Source: Zychaea mexicana (lineage: Eukaryota; Mucoromycota; Mucoromycetes; Mucorales; Lichtheimiaceae). From it: 64,000 nucleotides of DNA. The notes beneath the pieces are model-generated. The model worked only from the letters and a program-made list of their open reading frames with translations, did not search any database and was not told the DNA's origin. The position numbers and the translations under genes are program-made. Where the stretch lies: contig NW_026516779.1 of assembly GCF_025766255.1 (NCBI RefSeq), positions 62,001 to 126,000 on the forward strand, written 5' to 3'. Shown here piece after piece: positions 46,750 to 58,028 of this stretch. The first letter of the stretch is position 1. The number at the start of each line of letters is the position of its first letter.

Positions 46750-47664
46750 ATGTCATCCACACCAGAAAACGAAAGAAAGGGGCTGGTACATCAACCGATT
46801 GCTGGAGTGGTGCAACCACAGCATAATCAGCCATTACGGCCCTCAACAGCTTCGTCTCCTACGTCTCTTTCAACGTCGCATGGTGCTGCACAGCCACCAA
46901 CACGTACAGAACCATCTTCATCACAGCCACAGCAGCAGCCCACGACAATAACACCAGTGCAACAGCCGTTGCCGTCGCAAGAACAGCAACCTGGTGTCGC
47001 CCCTCCACAGCCAGCACACATGCATCAACAGCAGCCTCCTCCTCCCCAGTCTGTAGCCCAGCAGCAACATCACTCACCGGTTTCCCAACAACAGCAGCAG
47101 CACCAGCAGCATCTCGCAATGGCAACACCACCGCCTCCACGATCTGTGTCCAACCTGTCGCCAACAGCAGAGACCGAACAACCACCAGCATCACCAAAAA
47201 CTCAGCAACAGCAAATGAAAGAAAAGCTGCGAGAACGTTACCGCCTACAACCCGATTCGAATCAAGCACCCTACTCACCACGCCAAGAGCATGTGCAACA
47301 ATATCAAGACGTCGCAGCCGAGCACCTTGTCGAAAACCCTGTAGGCGATCCTGAAATGGCCAAATGGAAGAGTTCGTTGTGGCGACGCGCTGGTCAAGTG
47401 CAGGCAGCATTGGGTGACTTGTCTGGTATCGAGTCCTGGCAGTCGCAGGGCCGAACGACAGAAGCTTATGCTGATCAGGCATACAATGAGGCCGAGTCAA
47501 GACAGCGGCTTGGTGAAGCGAGCTGGATCAATGGCGAGTACAACGTTTTGATGGGCAGACTGACGAATGCCGTTGGCTATGTGGCCGGTGATCCAGAAAT
47601 GCAGGCAAAAGCACAGTTGCGAGCAAGGGAAGGACAGGAGGAAATCGAAAAGTTGAAGCGCTAG
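46750..47664 (+). CDS. Gln/Pro-rich protein with two CsbD-like repeats
   Basis: Single exon, 304 aa, from MSSTPENERKGLVHQPIAGV. Residues 1 to about 155 are Gln/Pro/Ser/His-rich and disordered. The C-terminal 120 residues are ordered and appear to hold two similar units: WRRAGQVQAALGDLSGIESW followed by QSQGRTTEAYADQAY, and YNVLMGRLTNAVGYVAGDPE followed by MQAKAQLRAREGQEEIEKL. Both follow the CsbD pattern G-x-(V/L)-x-x-A-x-G-x-(L/V)-x-G-x-x-x-x-x-x-(K/G). CsbD-like proteins are stress proteins in bacteria and include the fungal cruciform-DNA-binding Hmp1 type. I am sure of the gene and fairly sure of the repeat; function is not established. Confidence 0.75.
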   Translation: MSSTPENERKGLVHQPIAGVVQPQHNQPLRPSTASSPTSLSTSHGAAQPPTRTEPSSSQPQQQPTTITPVQQPLPSQEQQPGVAPPQPAHMHQQQPPPPQSVAQQQHHSPVSQQQQQHQQHLAMATPPPPRSVSNLSPTAETEQPPASPKTQQQQMKEKLRERYRLQPDSNQAPYSPRQEHVQQYQDVAAEHLVENPVGDPEMAKWKSSLWRRAGQVQAALGDLSGIESWQSQGRTTEAYADQAYNEAESRQRLGEASWINGEYNVLMGRLTNAVGYVAGDPEMQAKAQLRAREGQEEIEKLKR

Positions 47665-47943
47665 TAGATTGCACAACAGCATAAGCCATAACGCTGTAAG
47701 CACAAACACACATCATCATAGCATAATATAACGGTAGTATTAATATGTATCTAACGTGTATTGCTACACCATAATCATTATTAAAGCAATCATTCTCTAT
47801 GGAATGACGGTTCGGTAAGCAACGATCTTCGTTCTATTATCTCTGCAATTTGGGATTTCTCAGACATGCTTGTGCATAAAGTTACTGCTAATTAGTCGAG
47901 ATAGCAAAAAAAACGGGTATTCTTTATAAATGTGTCACGCAAA
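47665..47943. other. short convergent intergenic
   Basis: 3' ends of the CsbD-like gene and the DUF4112 gene face each other across 279 bp. No gene seen. Confidence 0.6.
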
Positions 47944-49098
47944 TCATGCTTCTTGAGGGATGGCAATGAAAGTAGCATATTCACGTGGCCCACTTCGTGT
48001 TGTTGACGTAGCGCCCGCTAATTTAGTGGGGTTTTGTAATGTTTGATGTACCAAATATTGGTGCACCTTTCCCTTTGTATTCTTATTTGACTGCTGGTTG
48101 CTGCCGTTGTTGTTGTTGCTGCTGCCTTTTTTATCCTTGTTGTGGGTATGACCATTTTCATCGTTGTTGTTGTTGTTCTTCTTGGCTGCAGATGATGACC
48201 CTGCCGTGATAGCCGCTGCCCCTCCAAGCCCTGTGCCTCCATAATTTCCTCCAGCAGACCTTTCTTCTCGTAGCTCGTCACGTCGACGGATGAAGAGATA
48301 TTCTTCCAGAATAAGTGCATTCCTCCAGTTCGCTTTGTAGAGCTATTCGTCATCCAGAAGTATATGTGTGTCAATATATATTGATTCTTGACACACATCA
48401 AAAGGAATGAGGGGGAAACACGAGCAAAAAAGAAATATAGCAAAATCTTACAATGTCCAAAATATCACCTGCCACCGGCGTCAATCCAAGTCTAGAAGGG
48501 TGAACAACCTCGCCCTTATTAGCATATACTTCCCTTACTGTTTTTTTTACACTAATAAACCCCCTCAAACAAATAGGTTTAGGCTTACGCAAAATCAATG
48601 AATACGTTCATGAGCATCTTGAAAATGATATAGTTTGGAAGATTGGCTCGCGCGGCCACTCGCACCAGGTTCAGCGCCAAAAATAGGGTAATGACATCGC
48701 CAACAACCGGAATAAGTCCTATCGAATATTCAGTGGATATAGACCTAGGGGTGAGGGGGGTGGTTGACAGTAGCATGAGCTCAAGGCCCAATCAATGTGC
48801 GCCAAGAGTAACGATGGTGCTTACCGATAATACCATCGAGACCCACAGTAAAGCAGCAACACTGAAATCCGCGGTCAAGGTACCATGCACGCGATTTGAC
48901 TTTACGCAGAACTTGACGGTCGTGTGCGCTTAGGATGATATCGGCCTGGGGCCGCTTACGCCACCAGTGCTTTTTGCTTGTTGCCGACACGGCTTCGATG
49001 GCTGCTTGTATCTCAACATCTCTTTCCACGATGGATGGTTTGCTCTGTATGTGGTCTGCTGCTTTACCAAGCGCGAGCTTGGCTACATAGTTACTCAT
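47944..49098 (-). CDS. DUF4112 membrane protein
   Basis: Four exons in transcript order: 49098-48825, 48718-48589, 48491-48452, 48342-47944, giving 280 aa. The DUF4112 core is recovered across three junctions: LDGIIGLIPVVGDVITLFLA, then NLVRVAARANLPNYIIFKML, MNVFIDFALGLTPVAGDILD and LYKANWRNALILEEYL. It has two membrane segments separated by the twin motifs (L/G)xxPV(V/A)GD. The N-terminus is soluble (VERDVEIQAAIEAVSATSKK, HWWRKRP). The C-terminal third is low-complexity with Gly and Asn runs. The family is found in fungi, bacteria and protists with no established function. The 40-nt third exon is easy to miss. Confidence 0.92.
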
Positions 49099-49285
49099 GT
49101 TGTTTGAATACTGTGCGTGCGTGCGTGCGTGTGTGTGTGCAAGCAAGGATAAGGGGTATATGGAATAAAGAAATAAAGAAAGACGCAGAGTGTCAGGGAA
49201 ACAAAGAAGAAAGAGAAAAGGGATATTTTAACACTTGCAAGGGAAAGAAAGAAAAACGGGCCATCACACACTGCCGCTGCTACTG

Positions 49286-50907
49286 TCATGCATCGGAGTT
49301 GCTTCGCCCTCTTGGTTTTTTATCTATCACTGTTTTGGCTTTCTTGTTGGATGATGTCGTTGCTGTTACTGGCACCTCTTCATCCCAATCCTTAAAGAAG
49401 TCCGTTATCTTGGACACTGGCCGCTTATTGCTTTTGTCCCTATAGCCCTCAGGCTCGGCTATCTTGGTGTATGTCCCTCCACATGTCATCTGATGCTCGT
49501 GGAACCATACATCTGCTGGTTGGGGCGGTCTAAAACATCATTGGTTTATATGTATTATGCATACCGTTTTCTCTCTTGCGCCATACTGCAAGAAGCATCC
49601 TTTTTCCTACCTATTCATCGATCGTTTCACTATACCAAAGAACGGCGGTTTCTCTAGACAAGGTCCCTAGTAGATTTAGTAATACAGTTAGTGCCATGGT
49701 GATGAAACTTCCATATACTACTACCGATTGTATACAGTATTGTGACAAAGAAAAGAAAAACCCTTACATCGCACTTCCAGACGTGGCGTCGATAATGATC
49801 TACTTCGTCACGGAAACTTTTGAGGTATGACAGATCGGCGGGAGGTGGATAATCAGCCCAACCAGCAGCAAAGAATTCTTTTTGTTTATAGTGACACAAC
49901 TTACTTGTGGTATACCGTAATATTAGTTCCTGCTGTCTTATTGATTCGATCTGCCTCTCGCAGAAATTCGGGGCCATGTCCGTCTATTGAATAGCACTTG
50001 CTAAGTTATTTTTTATACTGGGAAAGTGGCTAAAGTCCATGAAGATGCTGGGAAGGGTCTGGCCCACTCTAACAACATACCATGATCATCATTCCTCATC
50101 TGAATAAACAATAGTGCGTGGATCATCTCGTGCTATCGCAGAAATCAACCTGTCAATCTCTCGTCTCAAGTGAGCACTACTGCCGCATCTGCAACTTACC
50201 AACAACGTGTTGACCATATCTTCACGAGGTCGATACTTTAACAATGGCTCCGATAGCTTAATGACAACGTATCCTCCAGATTTGTATTCGCATATACCCG
50301 CACTTTGTAAATAGCGTGAGAAATCAAGGCTGCAAATACAAAGAAGATTGAGGAGGTGCATAGTATCTTACCACAGCGTCATTCGCGTGGACCACTTGAT
50401 CTATACCACATTTGAGTTCTTTATCTTCTCACCCAACCAACAAACCCATTATTCCATTAGAAAAAAAAGGCTCACCTCTACCGAAGCGAGTTGACCCTTG
50501 AAGAACTGATGATCAAAAGCAAGGAATAATGCATGAAGATCTGGGTTGGGATCAAGGAGCTCATGAACTGGATCAGGTGAAGCATCTTGAATAATAATGG
50601 CAGACGAAGAAGAACTGCCAACGTCTTGTACTTGTCGTTTCTCTTGTTCCTTCTGCTGCTGCCGCTGTTCTTCCTCTTCTTGCTCTTGCAATCGTTTGGC
50701 GAGTGCCAAATCTGCTTCTAAATCGACGCAGATATTCGGCAGAGGAGATCGGCTCGCTAAATCTTCTTGTTCCTGCAAGTACCGAGCAAGGGCTAGATCG
50801 GCGTCATGATCTTGTTGCTGTTGTCGACGAAGCTGTTCTTTTTCGTGCAAAAGCAAATCGAGTGCGTCGCCTTCATCAGTGGAGGAACCAGACGATGATT
50901 GACTCAT
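49286..50907 (-). CDS. SPRTN-type DNA-protein crosslink protease
   Basis: Eight exons in transcript order: 50907-50476, 50400-50372, 50302-50200, 50132-50081, 49983-49905, 49816-49768, 49666-49611, 49529-49286, giving 347 aa. SprT domain: PDLHALFLAFDHQFFKGQLA, KWSTRMTLCAGICEYKSGGY, LVNTLLHEMIHAL with zinc motif HEMIH (H189-H193), HGPEF (H208 as third ligand), ITVYHNFRDEVDHYRRHVWK, then a zinc-ribbon-like GPC...C region ending HQMTCGGTYTKIAEPEG. SPRTN proteases digest proteins crosslinked to DNA ahead of replication forks. Before the domain are two copies of an acidic-Leu-Ala motif (DADLALARYLQEQED at 35-49, EADLALAKRLQEQEEE at 64-79) resembling MIU ubiquitin-binding helices. VSKITDFF (305-312) resembles a PCNA-binding PIP box without its Gln. 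No C-terminal UBZ finger is present. Confidence 0.95.
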
Positions 50908-51095
50908 TGAGTGCTGACTGAAAGGTAAAGCCAAAACCAATAATACCGGTAACTTTAACAAAAACGAGGTTTCAGAATGGGAATTTTATTTTATATACAT
51001 TTTTTTGTTTCATTTTCTTTCTTTCTTTCTTTCTCTCTTTGATGGCCCAGTGTCCGTGCGTTGTACACATGCCTCCCCACTAATAACGGAACAAA

Positions 51096-52174
51096 TTACG
51101 AGTAATAATCAGGCTTTTTGACATTAACACCGTATTCTGCCAAAGCTTGTGATAGATCTTCCATAGTAAGCACTGCTTTGCGATCCTATAAAATCATAAT
51201 AACAACCCCACATTTTATATCAGCAAACCCTTGCTAATCCAACTACTACTACTACTACTACTACTACTACCACTGTCCAAATGCTGGGTACTTACTTTGC
51301 CAGTTTTACGATTTCCTGATTGTCGCACTTTACAATATTGGAATGCATCCGTAGCAATATCCGCCACGAACTTTTGTGCTGCCAACGCCAACAATCGTTT
51401 TCTATGGATTTGGTATGAACGAGAGTCAGTATTGAGGAAACAAACCCTCACTGATGTAAACTAGATATACAATGAGTACTCACATTCGCACATCGTCGCA
51501 ATCGAAACCTGTTCGGCTCAGATAATAGTCTGTAACAGCATCTGGTATCTAATCATCCACACGCAGAAAAAACGAGAATATAAATAAGCCAACCGTCCAT
51601 TACCCATATGTAACAGCAAATACTGACAAACAATCATTAAACTGATCGAATGGTGGCGATTGCTTACAATAGGTGTGTAGCTATCCATCATGGCCAAGAA
51701 CTCGGCCAGTGTTTTTTCGCGTTTGGTTAAATCGGTTTCCGTTGATTGAGGAGGAGGTGGTCCTGTTGCAGTTGCTACACCTGGAGCTTCCGGTGTCGCT
51801 GACGCTGATCCTGATGCTAAAGCTGGTGTTGCTTTTGTTGAGACTGGTTGTGTGGGCGCTGTTACTGCTGCTGAAGAAGACGATGCAGGCGAAGACGATG
51901 CTGCAGCAACAGCAGCGGCAGCTGCGCTTTTTGCGACGGCCATTGCTGGTGACACTCCTCCCTCTTGGTTTGCAAGACCTGGTGTCGATGGTGGCGGCAG
52001 GGATGTTACTTGATTGGGATTTTGAAACTCTGTTGATCCGCTTGGTGTCATTTGTAATTGTTGCTGTTGTTCAGGTGTAGTTGCTGCATTTACGTCAAGG
52101 TCCATGGGTGTCAATGAATTCGTAGCAGGTGAATCAGCACGGGGTGTTTGATTGTTATTACTATTGTCTGCCAT
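51096..52174 (-). CDS. TAF10: TFIID/SAGA subunit TAF10
   Basis: Four exons in transcript order: 52174-51668, 51548-51484, 51401-51296, 51185-51096, giving 255 aa. Residues 1-145 are disordered and Ala/Ser/Pro/Thr-rich, opening MADNSNNNQTPRADS. The histone-fold domain follows: LAEFLAMMDSYTPIIPDAVT, DYYLSRTGFDCDDVRIKRLL, ALAAQKFVADIATDAFQYCK, and the end DRKAVLTMEDLSQALAEYGV with KKPDYYS-stop. This is the whole conserved TAF10 C-terminus. TAF10 pairs through its histone fold with TAF8 in TFIID and with SPT7 in SAGA. All junctions restore the conserved sequence. A (ACT)n run lies in the intron at 51241-51271. Confidence 0.96.
51241..51271. repeat. (ACT)n microsatellite in a TAF10 intron
   Basis: About ten ACT units inside the last TAF10 intron, close to its donor site at 51295. 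Confidence 0.85.
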
Positions 52175-54264
52175 GATATCGCTTTTCTTTTTTCTATATA
52201 AGGTGTAAAGTGTGCGTGTGTAGAGAGGAGTGGAACAGAGAGGGAGACAAGGAGAGAACCAGCTGGCTCGTCTTCGTATTGCAAGTCACCGCCGGTCGAG
52301 CGCAAAATTATATGGCATTTCCGCTTGTCTAGCATTTTTTTCTCCACATAAGCGAATTCAATTCTTCCTACCTTATGCCTTTATATGCAACGCCTTCAAG
52401 AAAAGATGATAGCGTACTTTCTCAAACAAGTAAAAAGTATAGTCTCAATTCATCAGTGCATGTTGTAGAGGAACCTTGCAGAAGAGCAACCTACAGTATC
52501 ATGTGATTGATATGAAAATTGGTTAGTGAAGCAGGACTTCCATAATAGCAACTTTTGTTTTCTCATTTTAAAAGAAGCTGTCATTTCTAACTTTGTTATT
52601 GGTACTGATCTACCTTTTGGAAGTAGAATACTGCATCGTGCTCCTTATCTGAGGATCTGTTTTTGTTCTAGAATTTTTGGAGCACTTGCTTAAGCAAAGC
52701 TCGACAATCAACTAGATTGCCTAGGTATCTAGTGCTCTTTCTCAAGTTGAAACACAAAAGCAGAAGTATACAATCTGATTTCGCATATCGAAGCAATAGC
52801 GCCAGTCACTTTTCATTTCTCCACGACGATGACGGTTTTTCGGAATAAGTTTGCTGTTTAATCATCTTGTCAGATGATGTTCAGTTTTGAATACTCTATT
52901 GAGTTATACATACACTTGAACAAGTGGGCAGAGCCTTTCGCTAGATGACGATGGCTCCATGATGGTATAATAAACATACAACGAGGACATATATAAATTA
53001 ATTTATAAATCTTCATCAGGAATATGTTTGTATCATCATTCAAGCTTTAAAGGATATATAATACTGTTGTTGATGATACGTATGTATTACTGCTATTTTC
53101 TTAAGTAAAGCCATGAATAATCGCTATTATCATATTGATGTTAGCTTTGCAGCTTTTTACACATCAAATATACTTGTTTTTCACATATATATTTGTAGGA
53201 TGTAGCAAAATTGATGTAAATCAAATCTGATCAGAACAGCAAGCAAAAATAAAGACTGTAAAGTCATCTCATCTCCCTTACTGCTTGCAGCCGCTTTTTT
53301 TTCTTTTCTGAAATAATGGCTACATATGATAAGAGTTAAAACTATGTACCTAGGAGCGTCATCTCTATAATAATGGATATCATATTGACTCTTAATCGTT
53401 TATCATCATACACGAAATTATGGTGCGTCAGTGCTTATCATGTAGCTCAAAAAGCCGTAGTATAATATATAAAATCTTCCCTGCTTGAATAAAAGATGAA
53501 GAGGCACTCGTACCGAAGAAAGCGAGTATTATTCTTTCAGCAGAATCGTTAGTACCACAAAAATCAATGTTTCCGTCATGATCTGGTAAAGTAGTAAGTA
53601 GTAAGCGAGTTGATATTTTCACAAAATGTTTGCCGAATAATAAAAATGGTTCACTTAAAGTCAAGCGCGTAGTCCTTGTTGAACAGGACTGTTGCTTGGT
53701 TCAATTAAAACAAGCTTAGTACGATCCATCTTATGATCTGATGAGGAAGTAACACTCCATGTACCATGTTGTTATAGTGCCGTTTATATGCCATGGTTGA
53801 ACCCCGTGTTAGCTAGCCTTAGCATTCGATTAAAGTGTCTTACCCAGTTTGTCAGCAAAGGAAAAAAATCATCTTCTTGCTCTACATGGTCACTGTTATT
53901 CATTGCTCAGAATATAGTTATCATGGAACTACATCCTTCCCCTGACGTCTGAACCGTCAACCCTCTCGTTTATTGTTTGTAAGGCAGATAAGTACGGACA
54001 AAACATACATAATCACAGATTACTGTCTAGAGCTTGTAAGAGCTTAACAGGATATTGGAAGGTCGTTTTAAATAATCTGAGATTTGAATGATAAACTCAC
54101 TTGGTTTAAAATGCATGAGGTGATGAATTGCGCTTTTTCACTCATATCATAAACATTTTATATAGTTTTGTTAGCAGCACTGTAGCTATGATGGCAGTCC
54201 AAAAGATGCAACGGTGAATATGCATTATTTGATGACATATACGACTATACATTTTCTTTATGAA
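52175..54264. other. 2.1-kb AT-rich gene-poor region
   Basis: TAF10 promoter at the left end, then AT-rich DNA without a protein-like frame. Contains the palindrome CACTTGAACAAGTG at 52913-52926, repeated once near 62.74 kb. Confidence 0.6.
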
Positions 54265-55345
54265 TATTTGCATGAGTGATTTCTTACGGACCTTTTTGAC
54301 GAAGAAACCAACCTGACTGTTCTAGATTGAGCATTGGCTCCAATTTTCGGGATACAACCAACATGTATAGGCGTTGGTGATATAGAAAGCCTTATCAGCA
54401 GCCTAGCCAGGAAAGCGCGACAAGGTGTTTTTGTGCATGGGACTCGGCTTCCTTCGTGTTGAAAAGCCATAATATTTTTTGTGAGTACCTGAAGAATCTG
54501 GAAGGACAGAGTATGTTTACAATGCTTGCGAAGCCAGTCTCAAGCTTCTTGGAGACAAGACTACTTGCATTACATACATTCGCGCTGATCGGCAAACGTA
54601 CGTTATAACTACTAATAGAGAAAATGCTTTGAAAAATAGGAATGGTAGCAATACTACGCCGTTCAAAAGGACTTGTAATCTTTGCTGTACACGTGATTTC
54701 AAAAAGATCCATCGAGAATACTGTCAAGGCTATGGTAGAGCCGGTGATAGAAGGCAAAGTTCGCTATCAAGGTCTTTCTGGATGCGATATCGAAACGCTC
54801 CGCCGTGCGCACAAGATTCATCCAATCACAGCATATCAAATGAAAGATTCCACATGGGGTTTGGATATTGAAACGAACGGGATCCTTAAGACCACAAGAG
54901 AGCTGGGTATAACGAATATCGCCTAGTGAATACTGCCAGTGTATACTATAATACATTGTTCCCGCCAAATGATTTTTTTCCGTTCCAAGTTTTTATTTCA
55001 TCATTTGACAAGCTCTCCTTCAAGTCATGGTTTCCTGACTAGCGTCATCAAAATTCACCAGCAGATCTCGCAAAAAACGATATTTGTTTTAACCCGCTTC
55101 TCGCCCGATGATCAACGAAATCGAAGCACCCACAACCAAGAAGGGGGTTCACCATCAGAGTTGGATTCTGCCTAATTTTAGCTCACCGAAAAGATTTTTT
55201 TTTGTAACCCCAGATGCCAAGCGCGCCCGATAGATCGAGCAGAATGTCAAAAGTGACTATATTACTTTGTCGAACGAAGAATTGGCAGAAATGCGCAAGA
55301 TCGTTGATTGTGCTACTGTAAGCGGTGGTTGCTACTTACTGATGA
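54265..55345 (+). pseudogene. decayed aldo-keto reductase gene
   Basis: Consecutive pieces on the plus strand keep the order of a YakC-type aldo-keto reductase. They are GVGDIESLISSLARKARQGV (about 54373), EYVYNACEASLKLLGDKT (about 54509), IENTVKAMVEPVIEGKVRYQ then GLSGCDIETLRRAHKIHPIT (54711-54833), LDIETNGILKTTRELGIT (to 54926), GFLTSVIKIHQQI (about 55031), and the C-terminal EQNVKSDYITLSNEELAEMR then KIVDCATVSGG (about 55225-55330). Stops (for example TAG at 54924-54926 and TGA within 54440-54460) and frame changes separate them, and the MY preceding GVGD is displaced by a frame shift at about 54370. The catalytic tetrad cannot be completed. This is a clear relic, not a live enzyme. Confidence 0.85.
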
Positions 55346-56533
55346 GTTTCACAACGGCTTGATCATCACTGTTTGATCCTGCTTTCGCATAGTAACAAGT
55401 ATCAGAAGCTGCAGCAGCAGTCGTAATAGTAGTTAAAGCAGTCTTATATCGAACTGGTGACATAGTAGCTGCTATTTTCTCTGTTTGTTGCACAGACTAT
55501 TAAATGTGATCTATTAGTCTTATTCGTTCGGCTATCAATCATGTTTTTTCTTGATAGCAAATTTAGCTTTGCATAAATATGGCAGCCCGGTTTTATCTAT
55601 AGGTATTGGCGTGTGAAAAAAAGAATTTAAAATGGGGAAAGCTGATATCTCGTGTACGCAATGTCATGTATGGCAAAAAAAAAGTTTTTCTTCCCTTTGC
55701 GAGGCAAAGATGGGTGCGTTCACTATCATAGCTAAGAAAGCAAGCGACCTTACTAAGCTCAGATAATTGTAAAGAGTATGGACATCAAGGATATGATATA
55801 TAGTTTGCATGTAAAATGATTATTTTTAACATTGAATTTTATTCTCTGTCTGTTGGCACATATTAATGATCGATCCATCATAAACTTAACGGTCCACACC
55901 GTCGTCAAATGTTCTTGCTTTGACGTCATACAGTATATCATGAGTTTGACAGTATGGTGTAGCCTCGACTACACGGTCTTTCTATTTTCTAACTGTGAGA
56001 TTGGCTCATTTACAAGCTTTTACCGTGGATGTATGTAAGTGGAAAGCCAGCATTTTGTTACAAACATGTTTGCTGTAGTACCAGACAAATAAATGGTCCT
56101 TTTGTGTAAGGAGGAGTTTATACATCTTTTCAATTCGTGTCAATAGCTAGTCCCCGGATCCATTCGGCATATAGCGCATTTTCCTCTGTGTGTATGTGTA
56201 CTATCCCAGTTTCTGCATGCTCGAAGTATAATAAACAACACACGGTAATAATCTGCGTACGGTAATAAAAGTGCAAGTTCTTCATATTAATTTTTATATG
56301 GGCATATTAGTACATACAGTAGACTGTAAAATAAAACAATTTGTTATGAAGTAACTGGAAAGGGAGAGAGCGAGACAAAGAAACATATATACAGATTGGA
56401 AGAAACTAAGGTGACATATAAACGAGGTAAAGATACTAGTGAAAAAAACAGCGGAGACAAATGTACAGTTTGGATATAAAAGAAAAAAACGAGGGAGTAT
56501 ACTATGTGTGCGTAAGGGGGTGATGAAGGAAAA
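55346..56533. other. intergenic, CSL gene 3' side
   Basis: AT-rich with homopolymers; no supported gene. Confidence 0.6.
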
Positions 56534-57986
56534 CTATGACGTTGAGCAAGAGGAGGAGATGGTAGGGGAGTTCACTGAGGTATTTGATGAGATCGAAACG
56601 ATGGACCAGTGACTAGTATCACCGTTTGGCAATACATCACAAGCAAGACCTCGTCCGGTTGTATAGACGGTGCCGTCATGACGCTTTAGAACCAGTGCTA
56701 GCTCCACATAACGCGAGCCGTCTTCACGAGAAACGAGCAGATCGTGGTTGGCAACTAGCAAGTCTTGTGTCGGGGGCAGATCGATGGAGAGATGCATCCC
56801 AGACGCATCTTCCTGCTGGACATTGACCTGAAGCGGACCTTGCGAACCAAGACAGAATTCAAACAGACGGCCAACAGTTGCCTGCACTAGATGCTGACCG
56901 ACCAGATCCAAACAATGTGTAGCTGTGCGGTATTCGGCGGAAGTCAGCATGGGAAGAGGCATGATGCGTCGTGGCGGAGACGGTGGAGGCGAAGGCTGAG
57001 GTACCATCGTCATGCGCGGCGGACTTCTTGGCACCGCCATCAATGATTGTTGTTGCTGTTGTTCGGGTTCACTATAATATGACGCAGATGGGCTGCTTTG
57101 CTGCTGCTGCTGTTGCTGTTGTTGGATGATGGACGCTGGTTCGTAGAATGTATATTCAAATTTGGCGATTCCGACAATGGTCCAGCACAGATAGTCGTCG
57201 ACGCGTTCGCTGGGGTCTTGGCCAGGTTTGTCAATGACCATTTTGGAAGGTGAAAAAACAAGCCAGGTGGCTGCTAATGTGTTGCACATGGCGTCTTGTT
57301 CGTCCACAGTTGGCGGAGACAAGGATGAGGAAGAAGCCGACGACGACGACGATGCTGAAGAAGGTTGCATGATTTTGCCGCTGGCACTAAGGTAGACAGG
57401 AGGACCTGTCTCGGATACCAACTGCAGCGCAATTTTCTGCATCTGGCTCACGGGCCCACAAGCACTCGGGGCGATGCGGCCCTTGTCGACCTTGCGGATG
57501 ATCATGGGAGGCGATGTGGTGCCGGACTGGGCGTCCTTGAGCACGATTTCACAGCCATATGTCACAGCCACATTACCGCTGTTGCTGCTGTGATTGTAGG
57601 TGGTTTGCTGATGCTGATGAGGGTGGCTATGTTGTTGCTGTTGTCCTGGGCTCATCGTTTCGTCGACATAATCCTTCGTGGGCTGACGTATAACCAGGAC
57701 GTCAAAGGGTGTCCATGTGGAGTTCTTTGCGCACAGCTGACCATTCTCAGTTGTCATATACTTGGTGCGGACAGTTTGTGAGTTGATGCGGTTGAACAGC
57801 GAGACGGGGGAGTTGGCAGTGATGCAGCTGGAGACATTGCGAGCTTTCGACGTCTTTTTGGATGGCTTCGAGATGATTGAGATGGGGTTGGAGAAGAAGG
57901 TGACATAGGGTTGCGATGGTGACGATGGAGAAGAGACACTGGTGGTACTGCTACTGCTACTACTACTACTGCTACTACTACTGCTG

Positions 57987-58028
<42 letters not shown>

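Noticed and set aside
51673..52080. Long plus-strand leucine-rich frame
   Set aside because: It is the antisense of the Ala/Ser-rich N-terminus of TAF10.
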